Source of the DNA: JBKQHQ01 sp052148715
GTDB lineage: Bacteria > Pseudomonadota > Alphaproteobacteria > Rhizobiales > Xanthobacteraceae
Reading direction: 5' to 3'
Length of the DNA stretch: 64,000 nucleotides
Assembly: GCA_052148715.1 (NCBI GenBank)
Contig: JBKQHQ010000111.1
Location: 1-64,000, forward strand
In this document: piece after piece, positions 17,409-26,574 of the stretch
Layout: each line of letters begins with the position of its first letter
Numbering within the stretch: the stretch's first letter is position 1
Position numbers and translations under genes: made by a program
The notes under the pieces: model-generated
What the model was told of the DNA's origin: nothing
Seen by the model: only the letters and a program-made list of their open reading frames with translations
Database searches by the model: none

Positions 17409-17684
17409 TTACTGGCGATATTGCTGGATGCGCGTCGTGCGCAATCCGGCGAGCCCGTGCTGGTCGATCGAATATTGCCAGGACAGGAATTCCTCGACCG
17501 TCAACGTGTAACGGCTGCAGGCTTCCTCGAGCGACAGCAGGCCCCCGCGCACGGCCGCAACGACCTCCGCTTTCCGGCGAATGACCCAGCGCTTCGTGCT
17601 CGGCGGCGGTAAATCGGCAATGGTCAACGGACTGCCATCCGGCCCGATGACGTACTTCACCCTCGGGCGATGGGGCTCGGTCAT
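17409..17684 (-). CDS. sciP: CtrA inhibitor SciP (DUF1153)
   Basis: 91 residues, nearly all conserved as in alphaproteobacterial SciP: VKYVIGPDGSPLTIADLPPP, KRWVIRRKAEVVAAVRGGLL, SLEEACSRYTLTVEEFLSWQ and GLAGLRTTRIQQYR. SciP contains a Trp-repressor-like helix-turn-helix and blocks transcription at CtrA-activated promoters by contacting CtrA, shaping the cell cycle and flagellar timing. It lies between fliF and flgD, a common place. A CtrA-like site is found about 60 bases upstream of its start. Confidence 0.95.
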   Translation of the reverse strand: MTEPHRPRVKYVIGPDGSPLTIADLPPPSTKRWVIRRKAEVVAAVRGGLLSLEEACSRYTLTVEEFLSWQYSIDQHGLAGLRTTRIQQYRQ

Positions 17685-17739
17685 GGTACTCTCACTGAAC
17701 TCGACTAACTCACTGGTTTTGGATCGTAGCCCCCGCCGC

Positions 17740-17759
17740 TTAAAATTTGGCTAAGCCAA
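17740..17759. promoter_or_regulatory. CtrA-like site and palindrome upstream of sciP
   Basis: TTAA-N7-CTAA at 17740-17754 has the exact CtrA spacing with one mismatch in the second half. It overlaps a perfect palindrome TTGGC-TAA-GCCAA (17747-17759). The 326-bp gap 17685-18010 in which it lies holds no convincing gene; the rest is GC-rich with short hairpins. Autoregulation of sciP by CtrA fits what is known in Caulobacter. Confidence 0.4.
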
Positions 17760-18010
17760 TCTTAGCAAATAGGAAATGACCCGGCTGCGCAGGCGCGAAA
17801 CGCTGCGTGCCAGGTGCGGGCCGGTCTGCGGCTCGGCCGGGGCGGGCCGGGCGGCTTGTCGGGCAAAACGGGAGGCATGCTCGGCGTGCCCGCGCCGAGC
17901 CCGGCAAGAAAAACTCACGCTACTGTTGTTACTCTGACGAACAGCTCCGACCCTCGGCGGTCACTCCGGGACGCCGCGACGCAGCGGGCCCCGCAATGGC
18001 CAAGGTGGAG

Positions 18011-18679
18011 CTAGCTGACGCTCGTGATCTGACTGAGCGGGTAGGACTGATTGCCCACCGTGAGCGACGGCGGCGTGGTGCTGGTATTCACCGCGCTCAC
18101 GACGCCGCTCGATTGGGTCGTGACCGAAACCGCCTGTCCGTTCGCGTTGGTTGCCGAGACGTTGATCGTGTAGGGGCCGTCGGGCCACTGGGTGCCGTTG
18201 TTGCCTTGACCGTTCCAGTTGAAGGTGTTGTTCCCGGTGTTCATCGCGAGCGTGCCCGAATAGACCGTCTGGCCGCTCGAGCTCTGGATAATAACGTTGG
18301 CGGTGGCGGGCGAGGGGGAATTGAGCGTCCAGCTCGCCTGGCTGTTGGTCATCTGCGACGTGGTGCTGTTGAAGGTGACGGTCTTGCCCACGAAACTGAG
18401 CGCGGCGGTCGCTTGGTTGGCCTGCTCCAGGGTGACCAGCGTCCCGAGCTGGCTGTTGGTCTGCAGCTGCTGCTCGACCTGCGAGAACATGACGAGCTCT
18501 TGGGTGAACTGGTTGCTGTCCACCGGGTTCAGCGGATCCTGATTCTGCAGCTGCGTCGTCAGCATTTGCAGGAAGGTAGTGTAGTTCTGAGCGACGCTTG
18601 CGGCGCTGCTGCCCAGCGCGCTGCTGTTGCTCGCTGCGGCGGGCGTCGAGGTGGAGGGGAGAATGCTCGAGGTCGTCAT
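18011..18679 (-). CDS. flgD: Flagellar hook capping protein FlgD
   Basis: 222 residues. The conserved N-terminal FlgD region is clear (NYTTFLQMLTTQLQNQDPLN, then PVDSNQFTQELVMFSQVEQQ), followed by Ig-like and tudor-like strands (NTFNWNGQGNNGTQWPDGPY) that cap the growing hook. It is rich in Ser, Thr, Asn and Gln with no cysteine, as in exported flagellar proteins. It is followed downstream by sciP and preceded, 27 bases upstream, by fliK. Confidence 0.93.
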   Translation of the reverse strand: MTTSSILPSTSTPAAASNSSALGSSAASVAQNYTTFLQMLTTQLQNQDPLNPVDSNQFTQELVMFSQVEQQLQTNSQLGTLVTLEQANQATAALSFVGKTVTFNSTTSQMTNSQASWTLNSPSPATANVIIQSSSGQTVYSGTLAMNTGNNTFNWNGQGNNGTQWPDGPYTINVSATNANGQAVSVTTQSSGVVSAVNTSTTPPSLTVGNQSYPLSQITSVS

Positions 18680-18706
18680 GGGGTGTCTCCCGTACGATGG
18701 GTCATC

Positions 18707-20521
18707 TCAAACGCGGATGTCGATACCGCTCGAGCCGCCGAGCGAGCGGCTGTAGCTCATGGCGGACGCTTCGGCGCGAGCGGGGGCAACAGCGGGTGTC
18801 GCCAGCCGTGTCGCGGCCGCGCCGTCGCGGCTCTGCTGATCGCGCCCCGCAAAGCCCTGATCACGAAGCGAGAATTGCATCGCATTGTCGGATGTCTTGA
18901 GGCCGGCGTCCTGCAGCGCACGCTGCAGGTCGGGCGCATCGCGGCGCAGGAGGCTGAGCGTGTCCGCGCGATCGGCAACGACGTGCGATGTGACGGCGCC
19001 GTTGTTGTCGACCTCAAGCCGCACATTGATCCGGCCGAGCTCCGGCGGATCGAGACTGATGTCAAAACGGCTCTTGCCGGCCAGCGCCCGCGCGGCGATT
19101 TCAACCCCGAGGCCGACGAGCGGCACCGTGGCGTTGGCTGATGCCGGAGCGGCCGGCGGGGCGCTGGCGGAGGCGGCGGCCGGCGTGGACGTGGCCGCGC
19201 TCACGGCCGCGGCGGTGCCGGCGCTGGTGGCCGCCGCCGATGCGTCCGGGGCCGACGGTGCGTTTGTGATATCAGCGGTGCTCGGCGCGGCCTCCTTGAT
19301 GCGCGCCGCCGCGTCTTGCGGGGGCTCGACGCCGATCGTCGGCGCGCTCGCGGGGTTCGCGGCCGCGCTCCCGCTCGAATCTGTTTGAATGGCGTTGGTC
19401 CCCGGTGGGGCGCCGCGCGTGGGCGCGTCGGTGGGACCGGCATTTTTCGCCGCGGTCGCATCCGCGGCACTGCTCGAGGTACTCGAGCTGTCGTCGGTGC
19501 TTTTCTGGCCCGCGGCGCTCTCCGAGCCATTGCCGGCTCGGGCGACGTCCTTGGCGACAAGGGGTGCCTGGGCCGCGGATGCGGCTGCAGAAATTGCCGC
19601 GGCGTCCGTCTTGGCGGTATTTCCGGGTGAAGGCGCGGACGGGCTGACGGTTCCGGGTTGCGGCTTGGGGGCGAGCGGATCGCCGCCAGGGCCGGGGACC
19701 GGCTGCTGCGCGGCCAACGGCTGCGGCTGCGCGGTGGTTACGACATCGGGCGAGCCGCTTGGGCTTTTCGTGTCGGCGGCTGCGGCGGTCGGGTCGGCGC
19801 TGGTCTGAGCGGCGGGCGGCGTTGCGGCAGCCGCCGTCTGCGGCAAAGACCGGGGACTGACCGGGCCGGCTCCGGCGCGGGTTGCATCGGTCGGAGCCGA
19901 TGATTGCCCCGATGATGACCCCGACGCCGCCGCGGCGGCCGATGACGCCGGCGAAGCAGAAACTACCGCAGTGCCGTTGCCGTCCTTCGAGGCTTTTGCG
20001 GTCGGGCTGCCTGCGGCGCCGGTCGTCGTGGCGACCGCGGCGATCACCGCTTGCGCGGCGGATGCGGTTGTCGCGGGGGCGGTAGCGGGTGTCGTCACCG
20101 GCGCGTTCGTGGCGTCCGTTGTTCCCGTCGTTCCGGTGGAGGCATCGCCGGTGACATCGGTCTTGGCGCGGCTCGGCCGGTGCGTGCCGCCGTTCGTGTT
20201 GGTGCTGTCCGCCTGCTTGGCATCGCCTCCGCTGCTGCTTGAGCCCTTGGCTTGGTTCGCGCCGGCGGCCGACTGCTCGTTCGTGCTGGCCGACGGTTGC
20301 GCCGGGTTGGCCGCGGATGAAGGGCTCGGGTCGGAAGGTTTTGAACCCGAAGCGCCCGGCGCCGGGCTTGCTTGGGGGCTCGCGCCTCCCGTGCTGTCGG
20401 CGTCGAGCAGGGCAGAAAACGGGCTCTGGCCGTCGCTGCCCGGCGCGCCGGGCGCGGTGCTGCGTTCCGGCTGCTGGAAGCTGTGCGCGTAAATGCCGGC
20501 AGAGGAGGGCACGCTCGCCAC
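18707..20521 (-). CDS. fliK: Flagellar hook-length control protein FliK
   Basis: 604 residues. About 450 residues are low-complexity Ala/Pro/Ser/Thr, the stretch thought to act as the ruler. The C-terminal FliK domain follows (SRFDISLDPPELGRINVRLE, then TLSLLRRDAPDLQRALQDAG). The family is poorly conserved outside this end, and this copy is on the long side. FliK switches export from hook to filament proteins. It is 27 bases upstream of flgD on the same strand. Confidence 0.9.
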   Translation of the reverse strand: MASVPSSAGIYAHSFQQPERSTAPGAPGSDGQSPFSALLDADSTGGASPQASPAPGASGSKPSDPSPSSAANPAQPSASTNEQSAAGANQAKGSSSSGGDAKQADSTNTNGGTHRPSRAKTDVTGDASTGTTGTTDATNAPVTTPATAPATTASAAQAVIAAVATTTGAAGSPTAKASKDGNGTAVVSASPASSAAAAASGSSSGQSSAPTDATRAGAGPVSPRSLPQTAAAATPPAAQTSADPTAAAADTKSPSGSPDVVTTAQPQPLAAQQPVPGPGGDPLAPKPQPGTVSPSAPSPGNTAKTDAAAISAAASAAQAPLVAKDVARAGNGSESAAGQKSTDDSSSTSSSAADATAAKNAGPTDAPTRGAPPGTNAIQTDSSGSAAANPASAPTIGVEPPQDAAARIKEAAPSTADITNAPSAPDASAAATSAGTAAAVSAATSTPAAASASAPPAAPASANATVPLVGLGVEIAARALAGKSRFDISLDPPELGRINVRLEVDNNGAVTSHVVADRADTLSLLRRDAPDLQRALQDAGLKTSDNAMQFSLRDQGFAGRDQQSRDGAAATRLATPAVAPARAEASAMSYSRSLGGSSGIDIRV

Positions 20522-20838
20522 GGAAGACCTCGATCTCGCTAATCCTCGGTTCCTTAAGATTGCAAGCCCCGGGCCAGCCGGTTCGCGAGAAAAAGAACAA
20601 GTATTTCAATTACTTGAAAAGACAGCCGGCGGGGCGGACCAGGCATCCGGCGCCACCTCCGGCAACAATTGCCGAGCGCGGCGGGCGCCGCCGCAGCCTG
20701 CGGCTACATTGCGCCGGGGTGCTTACGCCCTATAGTAATAGAGAGACGTCCGAACCGGGCCAGTATGAGAGGGCCGCGGGGTCGAGCGCCGTTCGTCACA
20801 AGCCCCAGAGGGAGCGCGGGCATCCCGCCGCGAGGTCA
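20522..20838. other. Intergenic region between divergent fliK and mnmA
   Basis: 317 bases with no gene I can support. It must hold the promoters of fliK (minus) and mnmA (plus). Frames that extend mnmA upstream through this stretch read as Arg/Pro-rich non-protein sequence. I see no clear sigma-54 or sigma-70 boxes that I would defend. Confidence 0.6.
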
Positions 20839-22032
20839 ATGTCGCAGAGCTTGGACATCCAGGGCCGGCCGCAGGACACCCGCGTGGTCGTCGCCATGTC
20901 GGGCGGGGTGGATTCCTCGGTCACGGCGGCGCTGCTCAAGGCCGAGGGCTATGATGTCGTCGGCGTCACCTTGCAGCTTTACGACCACGGCGCCGCCGTG
21001 CACCGCAAGGGCGCCTGTTGCGCCGGACAGGACATCTACGACGCGCGCGCGGTCGCCGAGCGCCTCGGTATTCCCCACTACGTGCTCGACTACGAGAGCC
21101 GCTTCAAGGAGGCCGTGATCGACCGCTTCGCGGAAAGCTATCTGGCCGGCGAAACGCCGGTGCCGTGCGTCGAGTGCAACCAGTCGATCAAGTTTCACGA
21201 TCTGCTCACGACCGCGCGCGAGCTCGGCGCGGCGGTTTTGGCGACGGGCCATTACGTCGCTTCCCGGGCGCTGCCGGGCGAGGGGCGGGGGCTTTACCGC
21301 GCTGCCGAGGAGGAGCGCGACCAGAGCTATTTTCTGTTCGCGACCACGCGCGAGCAGCTCGAGACGCTGCGCTTTCCGCTCGGCGACAAGACCAAGGCGC
21401 AAACGCGCGAGCTGGCGCGCCGGTTCGGGTTGCCGGTCGCCGACAAGCACGACAGCCAGGACATCTGCTTCGTGCCGTCGGGCCGCTACACCGAGGTGAT
21501 CGAGCGGCTGCGGCCCGGCGCCGCGGAGGCGGGCGACATCGTCGACTGCGCCGGCCGCGTGCTCGGGCAGCACGCGGGCATCATTCATTTCACCGTCGGG
21601 CAGCGGCGCGGCTTGGGGCTCGCCACCGGCGCGCCGCTCTATGTGGTGCGGCTCGACGCGGCGACGCGCCGGGTCGTCGTCGGTCCGCGCGAAGCGTTGC
21701 GCACGCGCGGCATGCGGCTGCGCGACGTCAACTGGATCGGCGACGGCACGCTCGAAACGGCGCTCGCCGACGACCGGCGCGAGGTGTTCGTGAAAGTGCG
21801 CTCGACGCGCCCGCCCCAGGCGGCGTGGCTGCGCCGCGGAGCCGGCGGGGTCGAGGTCGAACTGATCGAGGGCGAGGACGGCGTATCGCCCGGCCAAGCC
21901 TGCGTCTTCTACGATGCGCCGAGCGGGCCGGCGCGCGTGCTCGGCGGCGGATTTATCGCCAGCGCCGTGAGCGCCGCCGACGCGCGTTCGGCCGAGCGGG
22001 ACCAAGCCACGCGAGCCGTCGCGCAAGTTTAG
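20839..22032 (+). CDS. mnmA: tRNA-specific 2-thiouridylase MnmA
   Basis: 397 residues. MnmA puts the 2-thio group on uridine 34 of Lys, Glu and Gln tRNAs. The ATP PP-loop SGGVDSS is at 21-27. The catalytic cysteines are C113 (in CVECNQSIKF) and C210 (in DSQDICFVPSG). The C-terminal domains include HFTVGQRRGLGLATG and PGQACVFYD. ATG 20839 (MSQSLDIQGR) gives the family's normal length; longer frames are spurious. A repeat element follows the stop immediately. Confidence 0.95.
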   Translation: MSQSLDIQGRPQDTRVVVAMSGGVDSSVTAALLKAEGYDVVGVTLQLYDHGAAVHRKGACCAGQDIYDARAVAERLGIPHYVLDYESRFKEAVIDRFAESYLAGETPVPCVECNQSIKFHDLLTTARELGAAVLATGHYVASRALPGEGRGLYRAAEEERDQSYFLFATTREQLETLRFPLGDKTKAQTRELARRFGLPVADKHDSQDICFVPSGRYTEVIERLRPGAAEAGDIVDCAGRVLGQHAGIIHFTVGQRRGLGLATGAPLYVVRLDAATRRVVVGPREALRTRGMRLRDVNWIGDGTLETALADDRREVFVKVRSTRPPQAAWLRRGAGGVEVELIEGEDGVSPGQACVFYDAPSGPARVLGGGFIASAVSAADARSAERDQATRAVAQV

Positions 22033-22135
22033 AGCATTTTCCGGAAAAGTGGACACCGGTTTTCCGCAAGAAAATGCGACCAAATCTATGAATCTGGAGC
22101 AAATTCCGATTCAACCTAAATCAGAATTTGCTCCA
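22030..22135 (+). repeat. Rhizobial-type intergenic palindromic repeat
   Basis: Begins right at the mnmA stop (TAGAGCATTTTCCGGAAAAG) and contains two inverted pairs: CGGAAAA/TTTTCCG and GAGCAAATTC/GAATTTGCTC. This AGCATTTTCCGG family is familiar from intergenic regions of rhizobia. It may also terminate mnmA transcription. Confidence 0.75.
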
Positions 22136-22169
22136 GGGTCTTGTCCCGGGGCGGGGCGCGGGGGGCGTG

Positions 22170-22859
22170 ATGGGTGCCGAGCTCGACAAGGACACGATTA
22201 CCAAAGCCTATGCGCGCTGGGCGCCGATCTACGACCTTGTCTTCGGCGCGGTGTTTGATCGCGGGCGACGGGCGGCCATTGCGGCGGCCGAGCAGATCGG
22301 CGGCCGCATTCTCGAGGTCGGCGTCGGTACCGGGATCTCGCTGCCGGACTATTCCACGGGCAACCGGATCGTCGGCATCGACCTCTCCGCGCCGATGCTG
22401 CGCAAGGCGCACGAGCGGGTGCGCGAGCTTCAGCTGCCCCATGTCGAGGGCCTTGCGGTCATGGATGCCGAACGGCTCGCCTTTGCCGACGCCCAGTTCG
22501 ACGTGGTGGTGGGGCAGTATCTGATCACCGCCGTGCCGCACCCGGAAGCCACCCTCGATGAGTTCGCCCGCGTGCTCAAGCCCGGCGGTCAAATCGTGCT
22601 GGTGAATCATATCGGCGCCGAGACGGGCTGGCGGCGCGCCTTCGAGCAGGGTTTCGCCCCGCTCGCCCGACGGCTCGGCTGGCGTCCTGAATTCCGCTTC
22701 GAGCGCCTTGCGCGCTGGGCGCAGCAGCATGGCGGCGTGCGGGTGGCCGAGTGCCGCGCCGTCCCGCCGCTCGGCCAGTTCTGGCTGATCCGCTTCGAAC
22801 GGCTCGCGCGCGTCGACGGCCGCGCGACAACCGCAACGGCTGCCGCGCTTCGCGGCTGA
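22170..22859 (+). CDS. pmtA: Phosphatidylethanolamine N-methyltransferase
   Basis: 229 residues. It is a class I SAM-dependent methyltransferase with the glycine motif ILEVGVGTGISLPDY and the post-motif GIDLSAPMLRKA. The N-terminus (KAYARWAPIYDLVFGAVFDR) is the signature of the Rhodobacter/Bradyrhizobium PmtA type, which methylates phosphatidylethanolamine stepwise to phosphatidylcholine at the inner membrane. ATG 22170 is preferred over an upstream start inside the repeat element. It stands as a single gene. Confidence 0.85.
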   Translation: MGAELDKDTITKAYARWAPIYDLVFGAVFDRGRRAAIAAAEQIGGRILEVGVGTGISLPDYSTGNRIVGIDLSAPMLRKAHERVRELQLPHVEGLAVMDAERLAFADAQFDVVVGQYLITAVPHPEATLDEFARVLKPGGQIVLVNHIGAETGWRRAFEQGFAPLARRLGWRPEFRFERLARWAQQHGGVRVAECRAVPPLGQFWLIRFERLARVDGRATTATAAALRG

Positions 22860-23008
22860 GCTGCGGCTTTCTTGAAACTAACAGCATGTCCGTTGAGATT
22901 ACGCCGCCGGGCCACTTCACCTCTCCCCGTTAAATTAGCGGGACAGTGACGAGCGCTCGATCAAATTCATCGAACCTGCCTTAAAATATAACAATCCGGG
23001 AGCTCGGC

Positions 23009-24121
23009 ATGCATCGTATCGCGGTGGCCTGGAGATGGGCGCGCCTGCGGGTCCGGGATCACCGGCCGCAACTGCGGGCGGGCCTGCGGGTAACGGTGGC
23101 CGCCATCGTGAGCTTCGTGCTGTCGCAATTGCTGAAGATTCCGCTCGGCGGCCTATGGGCGGTGCTGACATCCGTCGTCGTCACGCAAATGAGCCTCGGC
23201 GGCTCGATGAAGTCGACGATCGAATATTTGGTCGGCACGCTCGGCGGCGCCGTCTACGGCGGCGCCATTGCCACGCTCGTGCCGCACCCGAACGAGATGG
23301 GATTGCTCGCCGTTCTTGCCCTGGCGGTCGCGCCGCTCGCCTTCCTCGCCGCCAACAATGCGAGCTTCCGCGTCGCCCCCTTCACGGCCGTGATCGTGCT
23401 GCTCGGCTCCGGCGCCACCCATGAGGGCCCGATTTTGTCGGCCGTGTTTCGCGTCACCGAGGTCGCGCTCGGATGTATCACCGCCGTGGTGGTCTCCCTG
23501 CTGGTGCTGCCGGCGCATGCCTACGGCCTGACGGTCGAGGCCGCGGCCGGTATGCTTGACCTGATCGCCCGCGCGCTGCCCGACCTTTTTGCGGGCTTTA
23601 CGCAAGCTGGCGACGCGGCCGCGATGCACCGCGCTCAGGACCGCATCGGCTCGGCCCTTGCCCGGGTGAACGCGATCGGCGCCGGGCTCAAGAGCGAGCC
23701 GATGGCCCGCTTCGCCGCGCAGCCCGATGCGGGACCGCTGCTGCGCACGCTGCTGCGGCTGCGCCACGACCTCGTCATGATCGGCCGCGCCGCCGCCGCG
23801 CCGTTGCCCGAGCCGGTGCGCACGCGGCTGGCGCCGGCGCTGACGCAGGTCGTTGAGGCTGCCGCCGATCATTTGCGCGCGAGCAGCAAGGCCCTCATCG
23901 CGCGGCGCGGCCCGCCGCCGACGGCCGCGCTCGACGCAGCCTTCGACCGTCACGGCGCCGAACTCGCCGCGCTGCGGCGCCAGGGCTTGACGCGCGATCT
24001 GTCGGCCGACGCCGTCGAGCGCATCTTTGCGCTCGGCTTCGCGCTCGACCAGCTGCGCCGGAATTTTGCCGATCTCGACCGCTGCGTGAGCGAATTTGCT
24101 CAGGTCGGGGTGGCGGGTTGA
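23009..24121 (+). CDS. FUSC-family membrane protein (aromatic acid exporter-like)
   Basis: 370 residues. An N-terminal half of about six membrane segments (VTVAAIVSFVLSQLLKIPLG, GLLAVLALAVAPLAFLA, CITAVVVSLLVLPAHAYG and others) is followed by a soluble helical C-terminal half. The motif GGLWAVLTSVVVTQMSLGGS is typical of the FUSC/AaeB/YccS family, whose characterised members export aromatic carboxylic acids such as p-hydroxybenzoate. There is no membrane-fusion partner gene next to it. Confidence 0.85.
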   Translation: MHRIAVAWRWARLRVRDHRPQLRAGLRVTVAAIVSFVLSQLLKIPLGGLWAVLTSVVVTQMSLGGSMKSTIEYLVGTLGGAVYGGAIATLVPHPNEMGLLAVLALAVAPLAFLAANNASFRVAPFTAVIVLLGSGATHEGPILSAVFRVTEVALGCITAVVVSLLVLPAHAYGLTVEAAAGMLDLIARALPDLFAGFTQAGDAAAMHRAQDRIGSALARVNAIGAGLKSEPMARFAAQPDAGPLLRTLLRLRHDLVMIGRAAAAPLPEPVRTRLAPALTQVVEAAADHLRASSKALIARRGPPPTAALDAAFDRHGAELAALRRQGLTRDLSADAVERIFALGFALDQLRRNFADLDRCVSEFAQVGVAG

Positions 24122-24277
24122 GCGGGCAAGGGGCCCTCACGACGCGCGTCGATGCTTGCGGCCGCCGCCCCGGAACACACGGTTTCGGTCTCGAGGTTGG
24201 GGCAAGCCCGACAGCCTTGCTTCGAGTACCCGAGCGGGGTTGCCGCGCGAGGATGATCGACGGGTTCTAAGCCCAGT

Positions 24278-24973
24278 TCAGACTGGCTGCAGCCCCGCCC
24301 GCTCGATAGCGCCTTTGGCGCCCGGCGCGGCCAGAAATCGGATCAGTACGCGGGCGGCGTCCGGCTCCATTGCGGCGGCGGGTATTCCGCAGGAGATCAC
24401 GGTCATGTGCTGTATCTCGGCCGGCAACGGGCCGACGACATCGACGCCATCGACGTGCAGGAGCTCGCTGATCTGCTGGAATCCAATCTCGACGTCGCCA
24501 CTGGCGACGATCGGCCCGACGGTCGTGCCGGGCGGCACTTGGCGGGACTTCGCCTTCATCTCGGCGGCGATCCCCATGCGCTCGAAGAGACCTTTGAGAT
24601 AAACGCCGCTCGGGCCGGTCGAATAGCCAACCGCCTTGGCGGCAACCAGCGCGCGCTTGAGCGCTTCGGCTGAACTGATATCCGGCCGTGGCGCACCGCG
24701 TCGTACGGCGATTCCGATACCGGTACGCGCGATGTCGACTCGGCTGCCGTTTTCGACCCTGCCGGTCTGGATCAAGTCATCGATCGTGCTACTTGAGGCA
24801 ATGATCAAGTCGTGGCTTTCTCCGGCTGATATCCGTTTGATGATGTCCACGGTTCCCGCCCAAGTCGTTAGCACCTTCCGGCCGCTCGCACGCTCGAACT
24901 GGGGGACAAGCTTCAGATAGGCTTCGCGGGTTGCCAACGACGAAAGCACTTTGATCTCGGCAGAAGGTGTCAT
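24278..24973 (-). CDS. ModA-like substrate-binding protein without signal peptide
   Basis: 231 residues of the periplasmic-binding fold: an IKVLSSLATREAYLKLVPQF start, the ModA-like SHDLIIASSSTIDDLIQTGR hinge, and GYSTGPSGVYLKGLFERMGI. The fold matches molybdate/sulfate-type binding proteins. No export signal is present: the protein starts MTPSAEIKVLSS. It therefore either acts in the cytosol or has lost its leader. No permease or ATPase gene is adjacent. Confidence 0.75.
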   Translation of the reverse strand: MTPSAEIKVLSSLATREAYLKLVPQFERASGRKVLTTWAGTVDIIKRISAGESHDLIIASSSTIDDLIQTGRVENGSRVDIARTGIGIAVRRGAPRPDISSAEALKRALVAAKAVGYSTGPSGVYLKGLFERMGIAAEMKAKSRQVPPGTTVGPIVASGDVEIGFQQISELLHVDGVDVVGPLPAEIQHMTVISCGIPAAAMEPDAARVLIRFLAAPGAKGAIERAGLQPV

Positions 24974-24986
24974 GTGATGATCCAAT

Positions 24987-25319
24987 TCACAGGGGATAGT
25001 TGCGCCGCCAATCGCTGTCGCGGGGGATTTTTGCGGCGTCCGTGCCGCGATCGGCGTCCGAGGCGGGAATGACGTCGGATCGTTGCAAGTGAGTGTCGTC
25101 CCGATCGTGATCGGCGCTCAATGGTTGTCTGAGCGATGACGGGTCGAGGCTTCGGTTCTTGCGATTGCTCTTCGTCATCACGATGACACGTTGGCGGGCA
25201 AGTCCGGCCAATACTGCGAACAGGGCATAGAGCATCGCGCCGGCAAGCGAGTACAGCGACGGCGAAAGACGTCCTTCGATCGCCTGGAGCAGGAAGATGA
25301 TTACGGGAGCACCTGCCAT
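24987..25319 (-). CDS. Possible small membrane protein
   Basis: 110 residues. Two hydrophobic stretches (APVIIFLLQAIEG and SLAGAMLYALFAVLAGLARQ) are followed by a polar, charged tail. It has no known family. It lies 13 bases upstream of the ModA-like gene on the same strand and might be co-transcribed. ATG 25319 is used; preceding codons are GTG. Coding status is uncertain. Confidence 0.4.
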   Translation of the reverse strand: MAGAPVIIFLLQAIEGRLSPSLYSLAGAMLYALFAVLAGLARQRVIVMTKSNRKNRSLDPSSLRQPLSADHDRDDTHLQRSDVIPASDADRGTDAAKIPRDSDWRRNYPL

Positions 25320-25422
25320 CACCACGTACTCTCGCCGCTCTCACGCCAATCGAGGGCTGGTCCCCGCGAAGATTCTGGCGCCCGTTGAGGCGAAATGACC
25401 GATGCGGTGCGCGCATAAGCGC

Positions 25423-25851
25423 TTAGGTCATCGGTTGATCAACCGGGTGCTCAGATTGTGGAAGCTCCGCAAACTGCGGCAGATCATCCGTGATCGCAAA
25501 CCAAGGGGCTTTGCTCGCAACATACACGTGCATCTCCGGCCGGATGCCTGGGTCGTCATCAAGCGCGCCCAGGGGTAAGCCGAATACGGTCGGATCTGTA
25601 TCGAATTTGGTCAGCATCGGAGAACCGCACACACGGCAAAAGCCGCGGTGGCTTCCCGGGGATGACTCAAAAAAGGTCAGTAACTGCTCGCCGGCGGTGA
25701 AGCGAAAATCGGCGGCGAGAACCTTCGCCCGGCTGCGGAAGGCTGCGCCCTGAGCCTTGCGGCACATTGAACAGTGACAGTTGACCGCTGCATAGAGCTT
25801 GCCGCTGATCTCGTAGCAAATTCCGCCGCACAGACAACTTCCGCGCAACAT
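25423..25851 (-). CDS. GFA-family (CENP-V/GFA) zinc protein
   Basis: 142 residues. All expected zinc ligands are present: the CLCGG of RGSCLCGGICYEI, NCHCSMCRKAQGAAF, and FCRVCGSPM. The family is named after a glutathione-dependent formaldehyde-activating enzyme; most members are of unknown function. The C-terminal PEMHVYVASKAPWFAITDDL is typical. ATG 25851 gives the normal start. Confidence 0.88.
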   Translation of the reverse strand: MLRGSCLCGGICYEISGKLYAAVNCHCSMCRKAQGAAFRSRAKVLAADFRFTAGEQLLTFFESSPGSHRGFCRVCGSPMLTKFDTDPTVFGLPLGALDDDPGIRPEMHVYVASKAPWFAITDDLPQFAELPQSEHPVDQPMT

Positions 25852-25875
25852 TTTCACCCCTGGGGAACGGACGGG

Positions 25876-26574
25876 CTAGCGGGTGCGCCCCGGTGAAACT
25901 CGATGTTGCTTCGGTGCTCCGGGCGATTCCGAGCCCGATTGGCGACTACGGGAGCCGTCCGACGCGCATAGAAGCGCATCGTCCAGCCGATCGTTGCCCC
26001 AGAACATCTCAGTCCCGACGAAGAAGGTGGGTGCGCCAAATATTCCTCGCGCACGCGCCTCTTCGGTCTGTGCCCGCAAGAGAGACTTAATCGGTTCAGC
26101 CTGGGCCTGAGCCAAGATATCCGACGCCGGAAGACCGAGCTCCATCAATATCCGAGTCATACCGTTCGGTTCGTTAATGTCTTGATCGAGCACAAAGTTG
26201 AGCTCCATCACCTGTCGGCAGAAGGCCCCGATCCAAGATTCATTGATTCCCAGCAACGCTATGCGCAAAGGAAGCACGCCGAGGCGGGGAAAGGTGCTCG
26301 GCTGCACCCAGCGCAGCCCATACTTGCGGCACTGACGCACCATGTCTTGCCACACATAGACGCCCTTCTCCTTTTGCAGCACGAACGGGGATGTTTCCAT
26401 GCCCAAGGCGCGGAAGATGGGCCCCAGCAAAAACGGCTTCCACGCAATTCGCACGCCGCAGCGTTGCGCCGCGTCCTCAATCCGCATGACGCTCAGGTAG
26501 CTGTAGTTGCTGCCGAATTCAAACCAGAACTCGATTTCCGGACGGGATTCGGACGCAACCGCTGAACCGTTCAT
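25876..26574 (-). CDS. 2-hydroxychromene-2-carboxylate isomerase-like (DsbA/GST-kappa fold)
   Basis: 232 residues. The start IEFWFEFGSNYSYLSVMRIE matches the kappa-class thioredoxin fold with Ser in the active loop, as in chromene-carboxylate isomerases of naphthalene degradation. The later GIFGAPTFFVGTEMFWGNDR is the family's cis-proline region. The last ~25 residues are Ser/Arg-rich and not family-like, so the C-terminus may have been altered by a frameshift. No other naphthalene gene is adjacent. Confidence 0.85.
   Translation of the reverse strand: MNGSAVASESRPEIEFWFEFGSNYSYLSVMRIEDAAQRCGVRIAWKPFLLGPIFRALGMETSPFVLQKEKGVYVWQDMVRQCRKYGLRWVQPSTFPRLGVLPLRIALLGINESWIGAFCRQVMELNFVLDQDINEPNGMTRILMELGLPASDILAQAQAEPIKSLLRAQTEEARARGIFGAPTFFVGTEMFWGNDRLDDALLCASDGSRSRQSGSESPGAPKQHRVSPGRTR

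Noticed and set aside
20836..22083. 415-codon minus-strand frame opposite mnmA
   Set aside because: It is antisense to MnmA, which has all catalytic motifs.
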